From positions 13,916 through 77,915 of the forward strand of contig JALVXB010000036.1 in assembly GCA_027023025.1 (NCBI GenBank): a stretch of 64,000 bases of DNA, given 5' to 3'. Both the position numbers and the translations under genes were made by a program. A model generated the notes under the pieces. The model had not been told where the DNA came from and ran no database searches. It saw nothing but the letters and a program-made list of their open reading frames with translations. This document shows positions 36,056 through 45,366 of the stretch, piece after piece. This stretch comes from Caldisericaceae bacterium. Its GTDB lineage: Bacteria; Caldisericota; Caldisericia; Caldisericales; Caldisericaceae. Each line of letters opens with the position of its first letter. Within the stretch, counting starts at the first letter, position 1.

Positions 36056-36555
36056 TGGATAAAACAATCGAAGGCTTACAAAAAGCGACGAAAGAATTAG
36101 CCAAAGCAAGTTGGAGAGATCGAGAGAAATTTGACAGTATGAGAAAACTTTTAGAAAACACGGATGGATTATCCACTTCGATTATTGAAAAAGGTGATTC
36201 AAAAGTGCTTGTTGTAGCAGCTGAGGCAATGGGATTGTATTTAATGAAGCGGGGCATTACAAGCAGCCAGTTAAGAAACATCTTTGGATATGCCAAAAGG
36301 ATTGACGAGGAAGTTAAAAATACGAGTGAGCCGTTGAGCAGCGATGTTGTCCATAAACTCCTATTACTCTCTCCAAAACTTGCCTATGTTGCAGGAAGAG
36401 AAACAAACAGAGATAAAAAAGGAGCGCTCGAACTTTTACGTGAGTTTTTTGATAAGTGCGTGGAGAAAATAGGGACAGATGCAACAAAGTTCAAGCGTTT
36501 TATTGATTTATTTGAATCGATTTTATCTTATCATAAGTTTTATGGTGCAAAATAA
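36055..36555 (+). CDS. csm2: Csm2, small subunit of the type III-A complex
   Basis: 166 residues, helical. ITSSQLRNIFGYAKRI and LLLLSPKLAYVAGRE in the centre and FIDLFESILSYHKFYG at the end match Csm2. Several copies line the crRNA-target duplex in the complex. The start codon overlaps the csm1 stop by one base (TAATG) after AAGGAGGG, so the two are coupled. The N terminus carries about 45 extra residues before the core. Confidence 0.92.
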   Translation: MDKTIEGLQKATKELAKASWRDREKFDSMRKLLENTDGLSTSIIEKGDSKVLVVAAEAMGLYLMKRGITSSQLRNIFGYAKRIDEEVKNTSEPLSSDVVHKLLLLSPKLAYVAGRETNRDKKGALELLREFFDKCVEKIGTDATKFKRFIDLFESILSYHKFYGAK

Positions 36556-36573
36556 TTAAAGGAGGGATAAACA

Positions 36574-37305
36574 ATGGAAAGAGAAAAAGCACAACTCAAG
36601 AAAAAAATATTTATCAGGGGAAAGTTAAAGGCAATTACCGGTTTGCACATAGGAGGTTCTGACCAATCCCTTTCGATTGGCGGCGTGGACAATGTCGTGG
36701 TAAGGGATCCTATTACGAGTATGCCGTATGTCCCAGGCTCTTCAATAAAGGGGAAGATGCGCACCCTCGTCGAAAAACTACACGGACTTATAGATGAGAA
36801 AGGCAAAGTTTACGAACCAGGCGAAGATGCACCTAAAGAGGGCAAACTACTGGGGAAAGTGTTCGGCGTTTCTGCGCAGAATAAACTTAGTGAGCCCACT
36901 CGTTTAATCGTGCGCGATGCGATGCTTACTGAAGAAAGTGCAAAAGAGTTGGAGCGTTTGGAAACGGACCTTCCTTATACAGAGGTAAAAACAGAAGTTA
37001 CGATTAACCGTCTTACATCGGCGGCAAATCCCCGCCAGATGGAGCGCGTGCCCGCAGGTGCAGAGTTTGCTTTCGAGATGGTGCTGAACATTTACCAGGG
37101 AGACGATGAGAAAGAACTACTGAAGATGGTGTTTGAAGGTATGGAACTTTTGCAGGATGACTTTTTAGGAGGCAGCGGAACACGTGGATACGGCAAGATA
37201 AAACTCTTCGTGGACAATCTGCATTACAAAGATGTAAACACTTACAAAGAGTTGCAGCCAGAAAAGGAATACGCAGAGGTTAAAATTCCTGAAGCATTGA
37301 AATAG
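36574..37305 (+). CDS. csm3: Csm3, backbone RAMP and target-RNA nuclease
   Basis: 243 residues. GLHIGGSDQSLSIGGVDN gives the RAMP N-terminal strand with the catalytic Asp (D39), then RDPITSMPYVPGSSIKGKMR. The C-terminal glycine loop is GGSGTRGYGKI. Csm3 forms the backbone filament and cuts target RNA every six bases. The catalytic Asp is present. Length is typical. GGAGGG precedes the ATG, 18 bases past csm2. Confidence 0.96.
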   Translation: MEREKAQLKKKIFIRGKLKAITGLHIGGSDQSLSIGGVDNVVVRDPITSMPYVPGSSIKGKMRTLVEKLHGLIDEKGKVYEPGEDAPKEGKLLGKVFGVSAQNKLSEPTRLIVRDAMLTEESAKELERLETDLPYTEVKTEVTINRLTSAANPRQMERVPAGAEFAFEMVLNIYQGDDEKELLKMVFEGMELLQDDFLGGSGTRGYGKIKLFVDNLHYKDVNTYKELQPEKEYAEVKIPEALK

Positions 37306-37317
37306 TGGTGGTTCACT

Positions 37318-38367
37318 ATGGACACATACATTTATAAACTGAAGTTCCGCTCTCCGCTGCACATAAGTTCCGATGCGCTTTCTCTTGGGAAGCCAGATGT
37401 ATTTTTGCATTCAGATACGCTGTTTTCTGCAATCGTGAACAGTTGGATAAACCTATACGACTTATCTGCACAATTTTTTGAAAACCCACCGTTTATTATC
37501 TCGTCTGCTTTTCCGTTTTACAAAGATACTCTTTTCGTAAAAAAGCCGTACGCCCGCTTGAAAATCAATCAACAGGAATTTGAGCGACACCGCAAAAAGA
37601 TTAAAAAGACTGTTTTCATTTCTATGAGTTTATTTGAAAAGTTTGCGAAAGGAGAAGAAGTGTCCGTTTCGGAAAAGAACTTTCTTGAGGGCGGTTTTTT
37701 ATCGGATGTGGAGATAAACGAGCGGATTTATTCCGTTCAAGAACGCCCCCGCTCCTTCATTCCAAGGTACATTCCCGATTCTTCGGCAGACTCTTCAGAA
37801 GGCTTTGCAGCAGATGAGGGTGAGAATGTAAAAACGGAGATTTTCTACACCACCGCAGTACACTTCTCTGACAACGCCGGGCTTTTCTTCTTTGCATCGT
37901 TTGAAAGTAAAGAAGTAAAAAAGCAGTTTGACGGTGCGCTTTACCTTCTGGGAGATACAGGGATAGGTGGAAACAGGACGAATGGGTACGGACTATTTGA
38001 GGTGGAAAAAACAGAAAAGTTCAACAATCCTTTTGAAAGTGGCGATTATGCTATTGCGCTTTCTCTATACCACCCAAAGGAAGAAGAAGTGAAAAACGGC
38101 ATTCTAAGCGGTGCGCACTTTAGCGTTGTTTCTCGCCAGAGCTGGATTTTCTCTGGTAGTGCACGCCCCTACCGCAGCAAAAAGGTGCGTATGTTTGACG
38201 AGGGCAGCATATTTAAGGGCTGCGGTGATTTAAGTGGTGATGTGCCAGACATTACTCCCCGCATTGCAGAAGAAGCGAACATCTTTCCTCACAGAATTTA
38301 CCGCTATGGAAAAATTTTCAAATTCTGTCTTCCAGCAAGTGTATTAACGGAGGCAAACGATGGATAA
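37318..38367 (+). CDS. csm4: Csm4, 5'-tag-binding RAMP subunit
   Basis: 349 residues. YKLKFRSPLHISSDALSLG at the N terminus and the glycine-rich LGDTGIGGNRTNGYGLFEV loop in the centre are Csm4 hallmarks. It binds the 8-base 5' tag of the crRNA and docks Cas10. A loop rich in Ser/Asp (about 155-180) looks like an insertion. Its end overlaps the start of csm5 by eight bases. Confidence 0.93.
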   Translation: MDTYIYKLKFRSPLHISSDALSLGKPDVFLHSDTLFSAIVNSWINLYDLSAQFFENPPFIISSAFPFYKDTLFVKKPYARLKINQQEFERHRKKIKKTVFISMSLFEKFAKGEEVSVSEKNFLEGGFLSDVEINERIYSVQERPRSFIPRYIPDSSADSSEGFAADEGENVKTEIFYTTAVHFSDNAGLFFFASFESKEVKKQFDGALYLLGDTGIGGNRTNGYGLFEVEKTEKFNNPFESGDYAIALSLYHPKEEEVKNGILSGAHFSVVSRQSWIFSGSARPYRSKKVRMFDEGSIFKGCGDLSGDVPDITPRIAEEANIFPHRIYRYGKIFKFCLPASVLTEANDG

Positions 38368-39559
38368 AAGTATAAAAATACCGCTAACTATGGAGTTTCT
38401 CACGCCTCTCCACATAGGAAGCGGCAAAACATTGCGTTTTGGACAGGATGTATTCCGCTCTAAGGATGGAGACCTTTTTGTAATCTCATTCGATAAATTG
38501 CTTGAAGAACTTTCAACAGATAGGCACTTATTTGCTCAAATAACAGATGCGCTGAGCAGAGGGGAGGGAGTAGAACGCCTTGTCCCTGAAGAACACTTGA
38601 AAAAATACGAAATTTACAAATTGGAAAATGTATCTACTGCTTATGCTACAGATGTATCCGGTTTTATAAAAGATGCGTACAACCGTCCTTTTGTGCCAGC
38701 AAGTTCTATAAAGGGTGGGCTGCGCACGCTTATCTTCCGTGCGTTCTTAATGGACCATCCAGAGTTTGTAAAAGAATTTGAAGATTCTTTACCACGGGGA
38801 CGCATCAGAAAAGAAGATCAAAAGAGAATTAAACAGCGTGCTTTGAGCTTTGAAAAAGACATTTTTGGCAGGAATGCTCAAAAAGATCCGTTGAAGGCAC
38901 TGCGCGTTGTGGACGCATACTCTAACGGCCTTAGGCTTGCCACTGTGAAAGTGCTGGACCTTTCGAACGACGGCACTCAGTGCGGCTGGAGAAAAGCGGC
39001 GGGACAGTTTGGCAAGTTAGAAAGCATTGACAGGGCAACGCCGATAAGTGTCGAAGTGGGTTTTTCAAGTACTGCACAGGTGGAACTCTATATAGATACA
39101 TTCTTTATGGAGCGTTTTAATACAAATTTATTTAAAATGTCTAAACCCAAGTGGTTCGTAGCATTGTTTAATAATTTCTACGAAAAATTTGTGGATTACT
39201 CTAAAAAGTTTGCTCTTTACGACATTGATTACGAAATAGATTTTCTTAACGAGTATGCAAATCGTTGTAATGTAACAGATGTAATTAAAAAGTACAAAGC
39301 GCTTAAAGAACAGGTAAAAAGTGAAGACGGAATTTTTATGCACATTGCCTGGGGAATTGGCTGGAGAGGTATGGGTGGAAGCGTTCTTTCTGATGAAAGT
39401 GCATTGACGCTTGCTCATTCATTAGGGTTGGACAGGTGGAGAAGTGCTTCTATATTCCCAAAGACGCGCCGCTACATCACGGTAAACCTAAAGGGAGAGG
39501 GAGAAAGAGCGAAATTCCCTCTTGGCTGGGTAAAACTCTCTAAAGGAGGTGTAAAGTGA
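38360..39559 (+). CDS. csm5: Csm5, 3'-end-capping RAMP subunit
   Basis: 399 residues. MEFLTPLHIGSGKTLRFGQDVF, RPFVPASSIKGGLRTLIF and the C-terminal GWGIGWRGMGGS region match Csm5. It caps the 3' end of the backbone and recruits trimming nucleases. The stop codon overlaps the GTG start of csm6 (GTGA), after AAAGGAGGTG. Confidence 0.93.
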   Translation: MDKSIKIPLTMEFLTPLHIGSGKTLRFGQDVFRSKDGDLFVISFDKLLEELSTDRHLFAQITDALSRGEGVERLVPEEHLKKYEIYKLENVSTAYATDVSGFIKDAYNRPFVPASSIKGGLRTLIFRAFLMDHPEFVKEFEDSLPRGRIRKEDQKRIKQRALSFEKDIFGRNAQKDPLKALRVVDAYSNGLRLATVKVLDLSNDGTQCGWRKAAGQFGKLESIDRATPISVEVGFSSTAQVELYIDTFFMERFNTNLFKMSKPKWFVALFNNFYEKFVDYSKKFALYDIDYEIDFLNEYANRCNVTDVIKKYKALKEQVKSEDGIFMHIAWGIGWRGMGGSVLSDESALTLAHSLGLDRWRSASIFPKTRRYITVNLKGEGERAKFPLGWVKLSKGGVK

Positions 39560-41157
39560 TTATCGTTTATCCACTGGGAAACAGCGATATGGTTTTTGAT
39601 GAGGCTCCTCTTTTAAAGGCATTTGGAGACAAAGACAACATACGCAGCGGAACGGAGAAAATAATCAAGGAAATAAATAGCAGCGGTTTTGAGTTGCGCA
39701 CATTTCCTGCAAAACTCCAGTCGTCCAGAGTGTACGGCATCATCTATCCAAAAAACGGAAAAGAAAAGCACACATTGAAGTTTCCGTTGCTCAGCGCTTT
39801 GTTTGAGTATATAGATGAGGAATATCGGAAGAGGCCAAAGGATGTCCGCTATTATTTTCTCTACACAAACCAAACAGGCGACAAAAATGGACAGGACACG
39901 ATCCACATCTACGAAATTATAGAGAAATTTTTGAAAGAAGGGCTTCAAATAAAAGATGTGCGCGGTAAGTCTATTGAGGTTAATCCTACCAAACTTTCTT
40001 TGCTTAAAGGCGTGGCAAAGTCCTTGCGTACTGATTTAGAAGAAATGGTAAAAACAAGTTCTGGAAATGAGGAAATAATCATTGCAATTGGTCCGGGCAC
40101 ACCTCAAATGAATATAGCGCTCCTCCTATACCTGTTTGATGTGGAGAATGTCCACTTTGCTTACATCCCGCGTGGAGATAGACCGTATAACCTCCAATTT
40201 GCCCGTGAAATTCACTCTTCACAAACAAAGCGTGCCGTGCTGCAGCTCGTAGAGCACTTTGACTACCGCTCGGCCCTGCTTCTTTATAAGGATTTGCCGG
40301 ACGAAGAAAAACGGGAAATAAATTTGCTCAGGGCTCTTTCTCTGCGTGTGGACTTTAACTTCAATGAAGCATACGAGGCATTGCGCAAGTATCTGGACAA
40401 ATTCGAGCATAAGCCCAGTGAACTAAAGGATTTTGAGTTAGAATTAAAGCGGCTTGCAAACCTGGACAAAAAAGCCTTGCTTCAGGAACTCTACTACGAG
40501 TTTGCTTTAAGAATAGAAATGGAGCATTATCTTGAAGCAGTAGCAATGCTGTTCCGCATAGAAGAAGAACTTTTGAAAATGCTGGTGGAAAAAGTGCTCA
40601 ATGTCACAATAGAAGGTGAGAAAACTCCAAATGGAGATCTTTCGTTCGGTTGGTTCTGGAAAAGGTTGTCTGATGAGAACAAAGACCTCGTGGAAGAGTT
40701 AAATAAAGAAAAAGTCCGTACGAGCGGCACACCGAACAGAATAACCTATCAGAAAATTCTTAACTACTTATACAACGAGTACAAAAGTTTGAGTGAGGAT
40801 AAAAGAAAAGAGAAGGAAAAACTTGGAGTTAAAAACATTACCGAATTAGAAAAGGCCCTTAAAGAAAACATCAGCAAAGTAGAAAAAGTCCTGGAGTTTT
40901 ACGAGTACATAGAAAAGGAAAAAAGAACCGGCGCAAAGTACAGTCTGGTTGAGTTAAGAAATAAAACTCCGTTCGCGCACGGCTTTGAAGGTGTAAGCGA
41001 GAAGAAAGTAAAAGAAACTGCAATACCCGTAGATGAATTGCTCGGAAAGGTGAAAGAGACATTTAAGGCACTTGATGTGGATGTGATACCTCCAAACGAT
41101 TTGGCGTTCCCTTTCAGAAAAGTGAACGGTTATTTAGAAAAGAAACTTAAAGAATAA
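39556..41157 (+). CDS. csm6: Csm6-type CARF-HEPN ribonuclease
   Basis: 533 residues from GTG 39556. The N-terminal CARF domain (about 1-225) has IIAIGPGTPQMNIALLLYL, a ligand loop for cyclic oligoadenylate. A helical linker (about 230-400) leads to a HEPN domain whose catalytic R-x6-H is RNKTPFAH (R468, H475). When Cas10 makes cyclic oligoadenylate, such proteins degrade RNA nonspecifically. The CARF type (preferred ring size) cannot be told by eye. Overlaps csm5 by four bases and cas1 by one base. Confidence 0.9.
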   Translation: MIIVYPLGNSDMVFDEAPLLKAFGDKDNIRSGTEKIIKEINSSGFELRTFPAKLQSSRVYGIIYPKNGKEKHTLKFPLLSALFEYIDEEYRKRPKDVRYYFLYTNQTGDKNGQDTIHIYEIIEKFLKEGLQIKDVRGKSIEVNPTKLSLLKGVAKSLRTDLEEMVKTSSGNEEIIIAIGPGTPQMNIALLLYLFDVENVHFAYIPRGDRPYNLQFAREIHSSQTKRAVLQLVEHFDYRSALLLYKDLPDEEKREINLLRALSLRVDFNFNEAYEALRKYLDKFEHKPSELKDFELELKRLANLDKKALLQELYYEFALRIEMEHYLEAVAMLFRIEEELLKMLVEKVLNVTIEGEKTPNGDLSFGWFWKRLSDENKDLVEELNKEKVRTSGTPNRITYQKILNYLYNEYKSLSEDKRKEKEKLGVKNITELEKALKENISKVEKVLEFYEYIEKEKRTGAKYSLVELRNKTPFAHGFEGVSEKKVKETAIPVDELLGKVKETFKALDVDVIPPNDLAFPFRKVNGYLEKKLKE

Positions 41158-42143
41158 TGAGCACGATATACCTCACCACTCAGGGCTCAACTTTACGGAA
41201 AGAGGAGCATCGTTTCACTGTGGTAAAAGACGGGAAGACGGTGCTCTCCGTCCCGGACTTCAAAGTGGACAGGATTCTCGTCTACGGAAGTGTGCAAATT
41301 ACGACTCAGGCGTTGCGCTTTGCCTTACACAACGACATTCCCATTACATTTCTCACTATGTACGGCCGTCTTATCGGTGCGGCGCTTCCCTCTTTTTCCA
41401 AAAATATATTTTTGCGCATAAATCAGTTTAAAAGATTGTCTTTAGATAGTGAGCGGGTTCTTTTGGCTAAAAAGGTACTTTCAGCAAAAGTTTCAAATAG
41501 CCTTACGATGCTAAAGCGCTTTGCCCGCAGCAAAGGCTTTCAAATTATAAACGAAAATAAGTTTCACTCTGCTCGCTTTGACATAGAAAACGCAAATTCG
41601 ATAGGGACGCTGCGCGGTGTGGAGGGTGGCGTATCTTCTGTGTACTTTATGAACCTTCGTGAGTTGCTTTCGCCTGAAGTATCATTTAAAGGAAGGAACT
41701 ATCACCCGGCAAAAGACCCTTTTAACTCTCTGCTTAACTTTCTTTACAGTTTGCTTTCCAATGAAATGCTGGGAGTAATCCACTCAAAAGGGCTTGATCC
41801 TTATCTTGGGTTTTTGCACTCCGTTGAGTACGGTAGGTTTTCTCTGGTGTTTGACCTCGTGGAACCGTTTCGTGCGTGTATTGCCGACGCCGTTGCAGTA
41901 AAACTGTTCCGCAAAGGAATAATAGACGGAACAGACTTTAAAAAGCACAAACTCTACGGTTTTGTATTAAAAGATGATATGAGGAAAGTTGTTCTGAAAC
42001 ACTACGAAGAGAAAGTGGAAACAGAATTTATATACGAAGGTGCACGATTAAATTTCAGACAGGTGTTTGTGAAAATGGTAGACAGTTTTTCAGATTACAT
42101 CTCTGAGGGTAAGGATTTTAGGCCATTTGTTTTGAAAAAATGA
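41157..42143 (+). CDS. cas1: Cas1 spacer integrase
   Basis: 328 residues. Metal-binding residues E156 (LRGVEGGVSSVYF), H221 (LGFLHSVEYGR) and E236 (FDLVEPFR) are all in place. Cas1 with Cas2 inserts new spacers at the leader-proximal repeat. TAATG overlap with csm6 and ATGA overlap with cas2 place adaptation inside the interference operon. No reverse transcriptase is fused. Confidence 0.96.
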   Translation: MSTIYLTTQGSTLRKEEHRFTVVKDGKTVLSVPDFKVDRILVYGSVQITTQALRFALHNDIPITFLTMYGRLIGAALPSFSKNIFLRINQFKRLSLDSERVLLAKKVLSAKVSNSLTMLKRFARSKGFQIINENKFHSARFDIENANSIGTLRGVEGGVSSVYFMNLRELLSPEVSFKGRNYHPAKDPFNSLLNFLYSLLSNEMLGVIHSKGLDPYLGFLHSVEYGRFSLVFDLVEPFRACIADAVAVKLFRKGIIDGTDFKKHKLYGFVLKDDMRKVVLKHYEEKVETEFIYEGARLNFRQVFVKMVDSFSDYISEGKDFRPFVLKK

Positions 42144-42424
42144 AAAAGAAGTTCTATGTGATTAGTTACGACATAAAGGACGACAAGCGGAGGACCCGCG
42201 TATTTAAAATAATGCGTAACTTCGGCACGCGGGTTCAGTTTAGCGTTTTTGAGTGCATACTGTCAGACGAAAAAATGCAGGAACTACACGATAAAATTGA
42301 AAAAACAATTAAAACCGACGAAGACAGCGTAAGGATATACTACATTCCCGAAAGTTTGAAGAAAAAAATAAAAATTATTGGCGTCGGGGAAGTGGTGCGT
42401 GACCAGAAGTATTTCGTCGTTTAA
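42140..42424 (+). CDS. cas2: Cas2
   Basis: 94 residues. FYVISYDIKDDKRRTRVFKIMRNFGTRVQFSVFEC is the Cas2 ferredoxin-like fold with its conserved N-terminal Asp. The end VRDQKYFVV is also typical. It bridges two Cas1 dimers during spacer integration. It starts inside the last codons of cas1. The CRISPR leader begins directly afterwards. Confidence 0.96.
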   Translation: MKKKFYVISYDIKDDKRRTRVFKIMRNFGTRVQFSVFECILSDEKMQELHDKIEKTIKTDEDSVRIYYIPESLKKKIKIIGVGEVVRDQKYFVV

Positions 42425-42645
42425 CTGGAAAAATGCTGTTGCAATTTAGGCTCTTTATGACTATAATAAAAAGTAAAGTTTTTTGAGATCCACGAAAAGT
42501 GGAAAAGTTGTAGTTGTTTTATTTATTTTTTGCTGCAGTATTTGCATAGAAAGTGTAAAAATATACCTTGACAATTGCACGATTTTTTGAGATCCACGAA
42601 AATGAGCCTGCAAATCCTCTGTTTATCAGTGCCCATACGAGGGGT
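42425..42645 (+). promoter_or_regulatory. CRISPR leader with two 20-base direct repeats
   Basis: AT-rich leader between cas2 and the first repeat. TTTTTTGAGATCCACGAAAA occurs at 42479-42498 and again at 42583-42602 with identical sequence, 104 bases apart. The second copy ends 43 bases before the first repeat. TTGACA (42568-42573) is a possible -35 box. CCACGAAAAGTGG at the first copy can form a small hairpin. Confidence 0.8.
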
Positions 42646-44016
42646 GTCTGAATCTTGCCCTGATTAAAAAGGGATTACAACCTGTGATTTCAAATTTTTT
42701 ATACTCTTCGTATTTTTGCCCGTCTGAATCTTGCCCTGATTAAAAAGGGATTACAACTTTCAAAAGATTCGTTCAGCGTGGAAAAAGTGGTTGGTCTGAA
42801 TCTTGCCCTGATTAAAAAGGGATTACAACACCAGAAGCCAAATCCGGAGAGACTAAACCTTTTGTCTGAATCTTGCCCTGATTAAAAAGGGATTACAACA
42901 TAATTCACCATTTTGCACAAGAGCCAGTCGGCTATTATGTCTGAATCTTGCCCTGATTAAAAAGGGATTACAACTTCAAATTGCTCCATCTTATTCTATA
43001 TGGAGCATAAGTCTGAATCTTGCCCTGATTAAAAAGGGATTACAACACGACAATTATTATCTCTACAATGAAGGCTACTTCTGGGTCTGAATCTTGCCCT
43101 GATTAAAAAGGGATTACAACGTTTACCTGCTATTGTTGCTGTTGCACAAGCGGTATTAGAAGTCCGAATCTTGCCCTGATTAAAAAGGGATTACAACGCA
43201 AGACGCAATGCTAAGTACAGCATACTTCGCCTCCTTTGTCCGAATCTTGCCCTGATTAAAAAGGGATTACAACTTCAATACGACGGCTGAGTAAAACGGG
43301 TGCATTTTGTCTGAATCTTGCCCTGATTAAAAAGGGATTACAACTCCATATAACGCTTTGAGGTCTTCATCCATTTCCTCCTTTAGTCCGAATCTTGCCC
43401 TGATTAAAAAGGGATTACAACATATAATTGTGTTCAGTATCAACAGTTGAAATATCTTCGTCCGAATCTTGCCCTGATTAAAAAGGGATTACAACAGGAT
43501 TATATCCTATTGAGTGTCTTTTTATAACTTCAAGTCCGAATCTTGCCCTGATTAAAAAGGGATTACAACGTTTACCTGCTATTGTTGCTGTTGCACAAGC
43601 GGTATTAGAAGTCCGAATCTTGCCCTGATTAAAAAGGGATTACAACGCAAGACGCAATGCTAAGTACAGCATACTTCGCCTCCTTTGTCTGAATCTTGCC
43701 CTGATTAAAAAGGGATTACAACTTTCAAAAGATTCGTTCAGCGTGGAAAAAGTGGTTGGTCTGAATCTTGCCCTGATTAAAAAGGGATTACAACATCTAC
43801 TTCGTTGCCGACGGCTATCAATATCTTTTATGTCTGAATCTTGCCCTGATTAAAAAGGGATTACAACAATTTGCTGCATAAGTGTTCTTGCTTGCACTAA
43901 ATTGTCCGAATCTTGCCCTGATTAAAAAGGGATTACAACTCCATATAACGCTTTGAGGTCTTCATCCATTTCCTCCTTTAGTCCGAATCTTGCCCTGATT
44001 AAAAAGGGATTACAAG
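42646..44016 (+). CRISPR. main CRISPR array, 19 repeats and 18 spacers (14 distinct)
   Basis: 36-base repeats begin GTCYGAATCTTGCCCTG and end GGGATTACAAC, with an internal CCCT/AGGG stem. The first is at 42646-42681 and the last, whose final base is G, at 43981-44016. Spacers are 34-41 bases. Spacers 7 and 8 (43121-43161, 43198-43237) recur as 13 and 14 (43570-43610, 43647-43686). Spacer 2 recurs as 15, and 10 as 18. Position 4 of the repeat is T in repeats 1-7, 10 and 15-17, and C in the others. It is transcribed rightwards with the cas operon if the leader at 42425-42645 is used. Confidence 0.98.
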
Positions 44017-44020
44017 CAAA

Positions 44021-44041
44021 TCGAGGGACGGATTCCCTCGA
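44021..44041 (+). terminator. hairpin closing array 1
   Basis: TCGAGGGA and TCCCTCGA, perfect 8-bp stem with loop CGGAT, followed by a pyrimidine-rich tail. The same hairpin follows every array here. Confidence 0.75.
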
Positions 44042-44379
44042 AACTCCTTTCTTTTGTGAAGGTGTTCAATAATTTTACGGTGGTTAATTTTTTATGTGTT
44101 TAACACCCGTATTGTTTTTTTAGTGCTTATAACTTCCAATTGAAGGCATTTAATGCAGAGACTCTTTGCTTCGCTCAGAGTGACAAAGTGTTTTATCATT
44201 TTAAGCACATTTTTTTAATTCCACTATCATTTGTGAGCCATTCTCAGAGTTTTTCTCCCCCGTCATCCTCGAGCGAGCGTCAGCGAGCGAAGGATCTCGT
44301 TTTTAAATCCTTCAAGTTTGCACTATACTTTATTAGCAGTTTGCTTACCTTGAAAAGCGCACGAACATAGGAAGCAAAG
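44042..44379. other. spacer region between array 1 and first satellite
   Basis: No gene. Sequence 44042-44165 is homologous to 45491-45617 after the last satellite (shared TTAATTTTTTATGTGTTTAAC). Two dispersed palindromic elements (about 44150-44183 and 44263-44297) follow. Confidence 0.7.
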
Positions 44380-44408
44380 TTAGAAAGGAAACTCCGTGTC
44401 CTTTCTAA
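44380..44408 (+). repeat. head hairpin of satellite array A (inverted dispersed element)
   Basis: TTAGAAAGGA and TCCTTTCTAA form a 10-bp stem with a 9-base loop. This is the reverse complement of the dispersed hairpin family at 30438-30466 and 62740-62768. It lies directly before a truncated CRISPR repeat. Confidence 0.8.
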
Positions 44409-44414
44409 TGTGTT

Positions 44415-44808
44415 TTGCCCTGATTAAAAAGGGATTACAACCACAACAGTAATTTCTGGAACATCAACAGTAAGTAATTTGTCTGAATCTTGCCCTGATT
44501 AAAAAGGGATTACAACTCAATACCTAAGTCCATTTCCTCACCCCTTTTATTTTGTCCGAATCTTGCCCTGATTAAAAAGGGATTACAACATTGTAAACCG
44601 TTGCTCTTCAATTGCTCTGCTTTGTCCGAATCTTGCCCTGATTAAAAAGGGATTACAACTTCATCGTGTCGAGAACAATACAAAGAGCTTCCTCAAGGTC
44701 CGAATCTTGCCCTGATTAAAAAGGGATTACAACACAAAGCAACTCTGAATATTCTATCTCCTTAAAGGACGTGTCCGAATCTTGCCCTGATTAAAAAGGG
44801 ATTACAAG
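44415..44808 (+). CRISPR. satellite CRISPR array A, 6 repeats (first truncated), 5 spacers
   Basis: The first repeat keeps only its 3' 27 bases (44415-44441, from TTGCCCTG). Full repeats start at 44481, 44554, 44624, 44698 and 44773. The last ends in G instead of C, exactly as in array 1. Spacers of 34-39 bases. No leader like 42425-42645 precedes it. Confidence 0.96.
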
Positions 44809-44812
44809 CAAA

Positions 44813-44833
44813 TCGAGGGACAGGTTCCCTCGA
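44813..44833 (+). terminator. hairpin closing satellite array A
   Basis: TCGAGGGA/TCCCTCGA with loop CAGGT, three bases longer downstream by one G. Same position relative to the last repeat as in the other arrays. Confidence 0.75.
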
Positions 44834-44889
44834 GGCTCCTTTCGTTTTGCCTGCTTGCAATGAATTGCCTACAGGTTAAAATGTGAAAA

Positions 44890-45284
44890 GTGCTTACCTT
44901 GAAAAGTGCCCGAACAGAGGAAGCAAAGTTAGAAAGGAAACTCCGTGTCCTTTCTAATGTGTTTTGCCCTGATTAAAAAGGGATTACAACCACAACAGTA
45001 ATTTCTGGAACATCAACAGTAAGTAATTTGTCCGAATCTTGCCCTGATTAAAAAGGGATTACAACTCAATACCTAAGTCCATTTCCTCACCCCTTTTATT
45101 TTGTCCGAATCTTGCCCTGATTAAAAAGGGATTACAACTTCAATCTCTTCTTTCAATCCCATCTTTCTCTCCTTCGTCCGAATCTTGCCCTGATTAAAAA
45201 GGGATTACAACGGAATTACTGAGTTCATCCTGTTTTTACCTCCTCTTTGTCCGAATCTTGCCCTGATTAAAAAGGGATTACAAG
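44890..45284 (+). CRISPR. satellite CRISPR array B with head module, 5 repeats (first truncated), 4 spacers
   Basis: The head module (44890-44963) repeats that of array A, including the hairpin. The truncated repeat is 44964-44990. Full repeats start at 45030, 45103, 45176 and 45249, the last with the terminal G. Spacers 1 and 2 equal those of array A; spacers 3 and 4 (45139-45175, 45212-45248) are new. Confidence 0.95.
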
Positions 45285-45288
45285 CAAA

Positions 45289-45309
45289 TCGAGGGACGGA
45301 TTCCCTCGA
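45289..45309 (+). terminator. hairpin closing satellite array B
   Basis: TCGAGGGA/TCCCTCGA with loop CGGAT. The following 45310-45366 is almost identical to 44834-44890, marking a tandem unit. Confidence 0.75.
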
Positions 45310-45366
45310 GGCTCCTTTCTTTTTGCCTGCTTGCAATGAATTGCTTACAGGTTAAAATGTGAAAAG

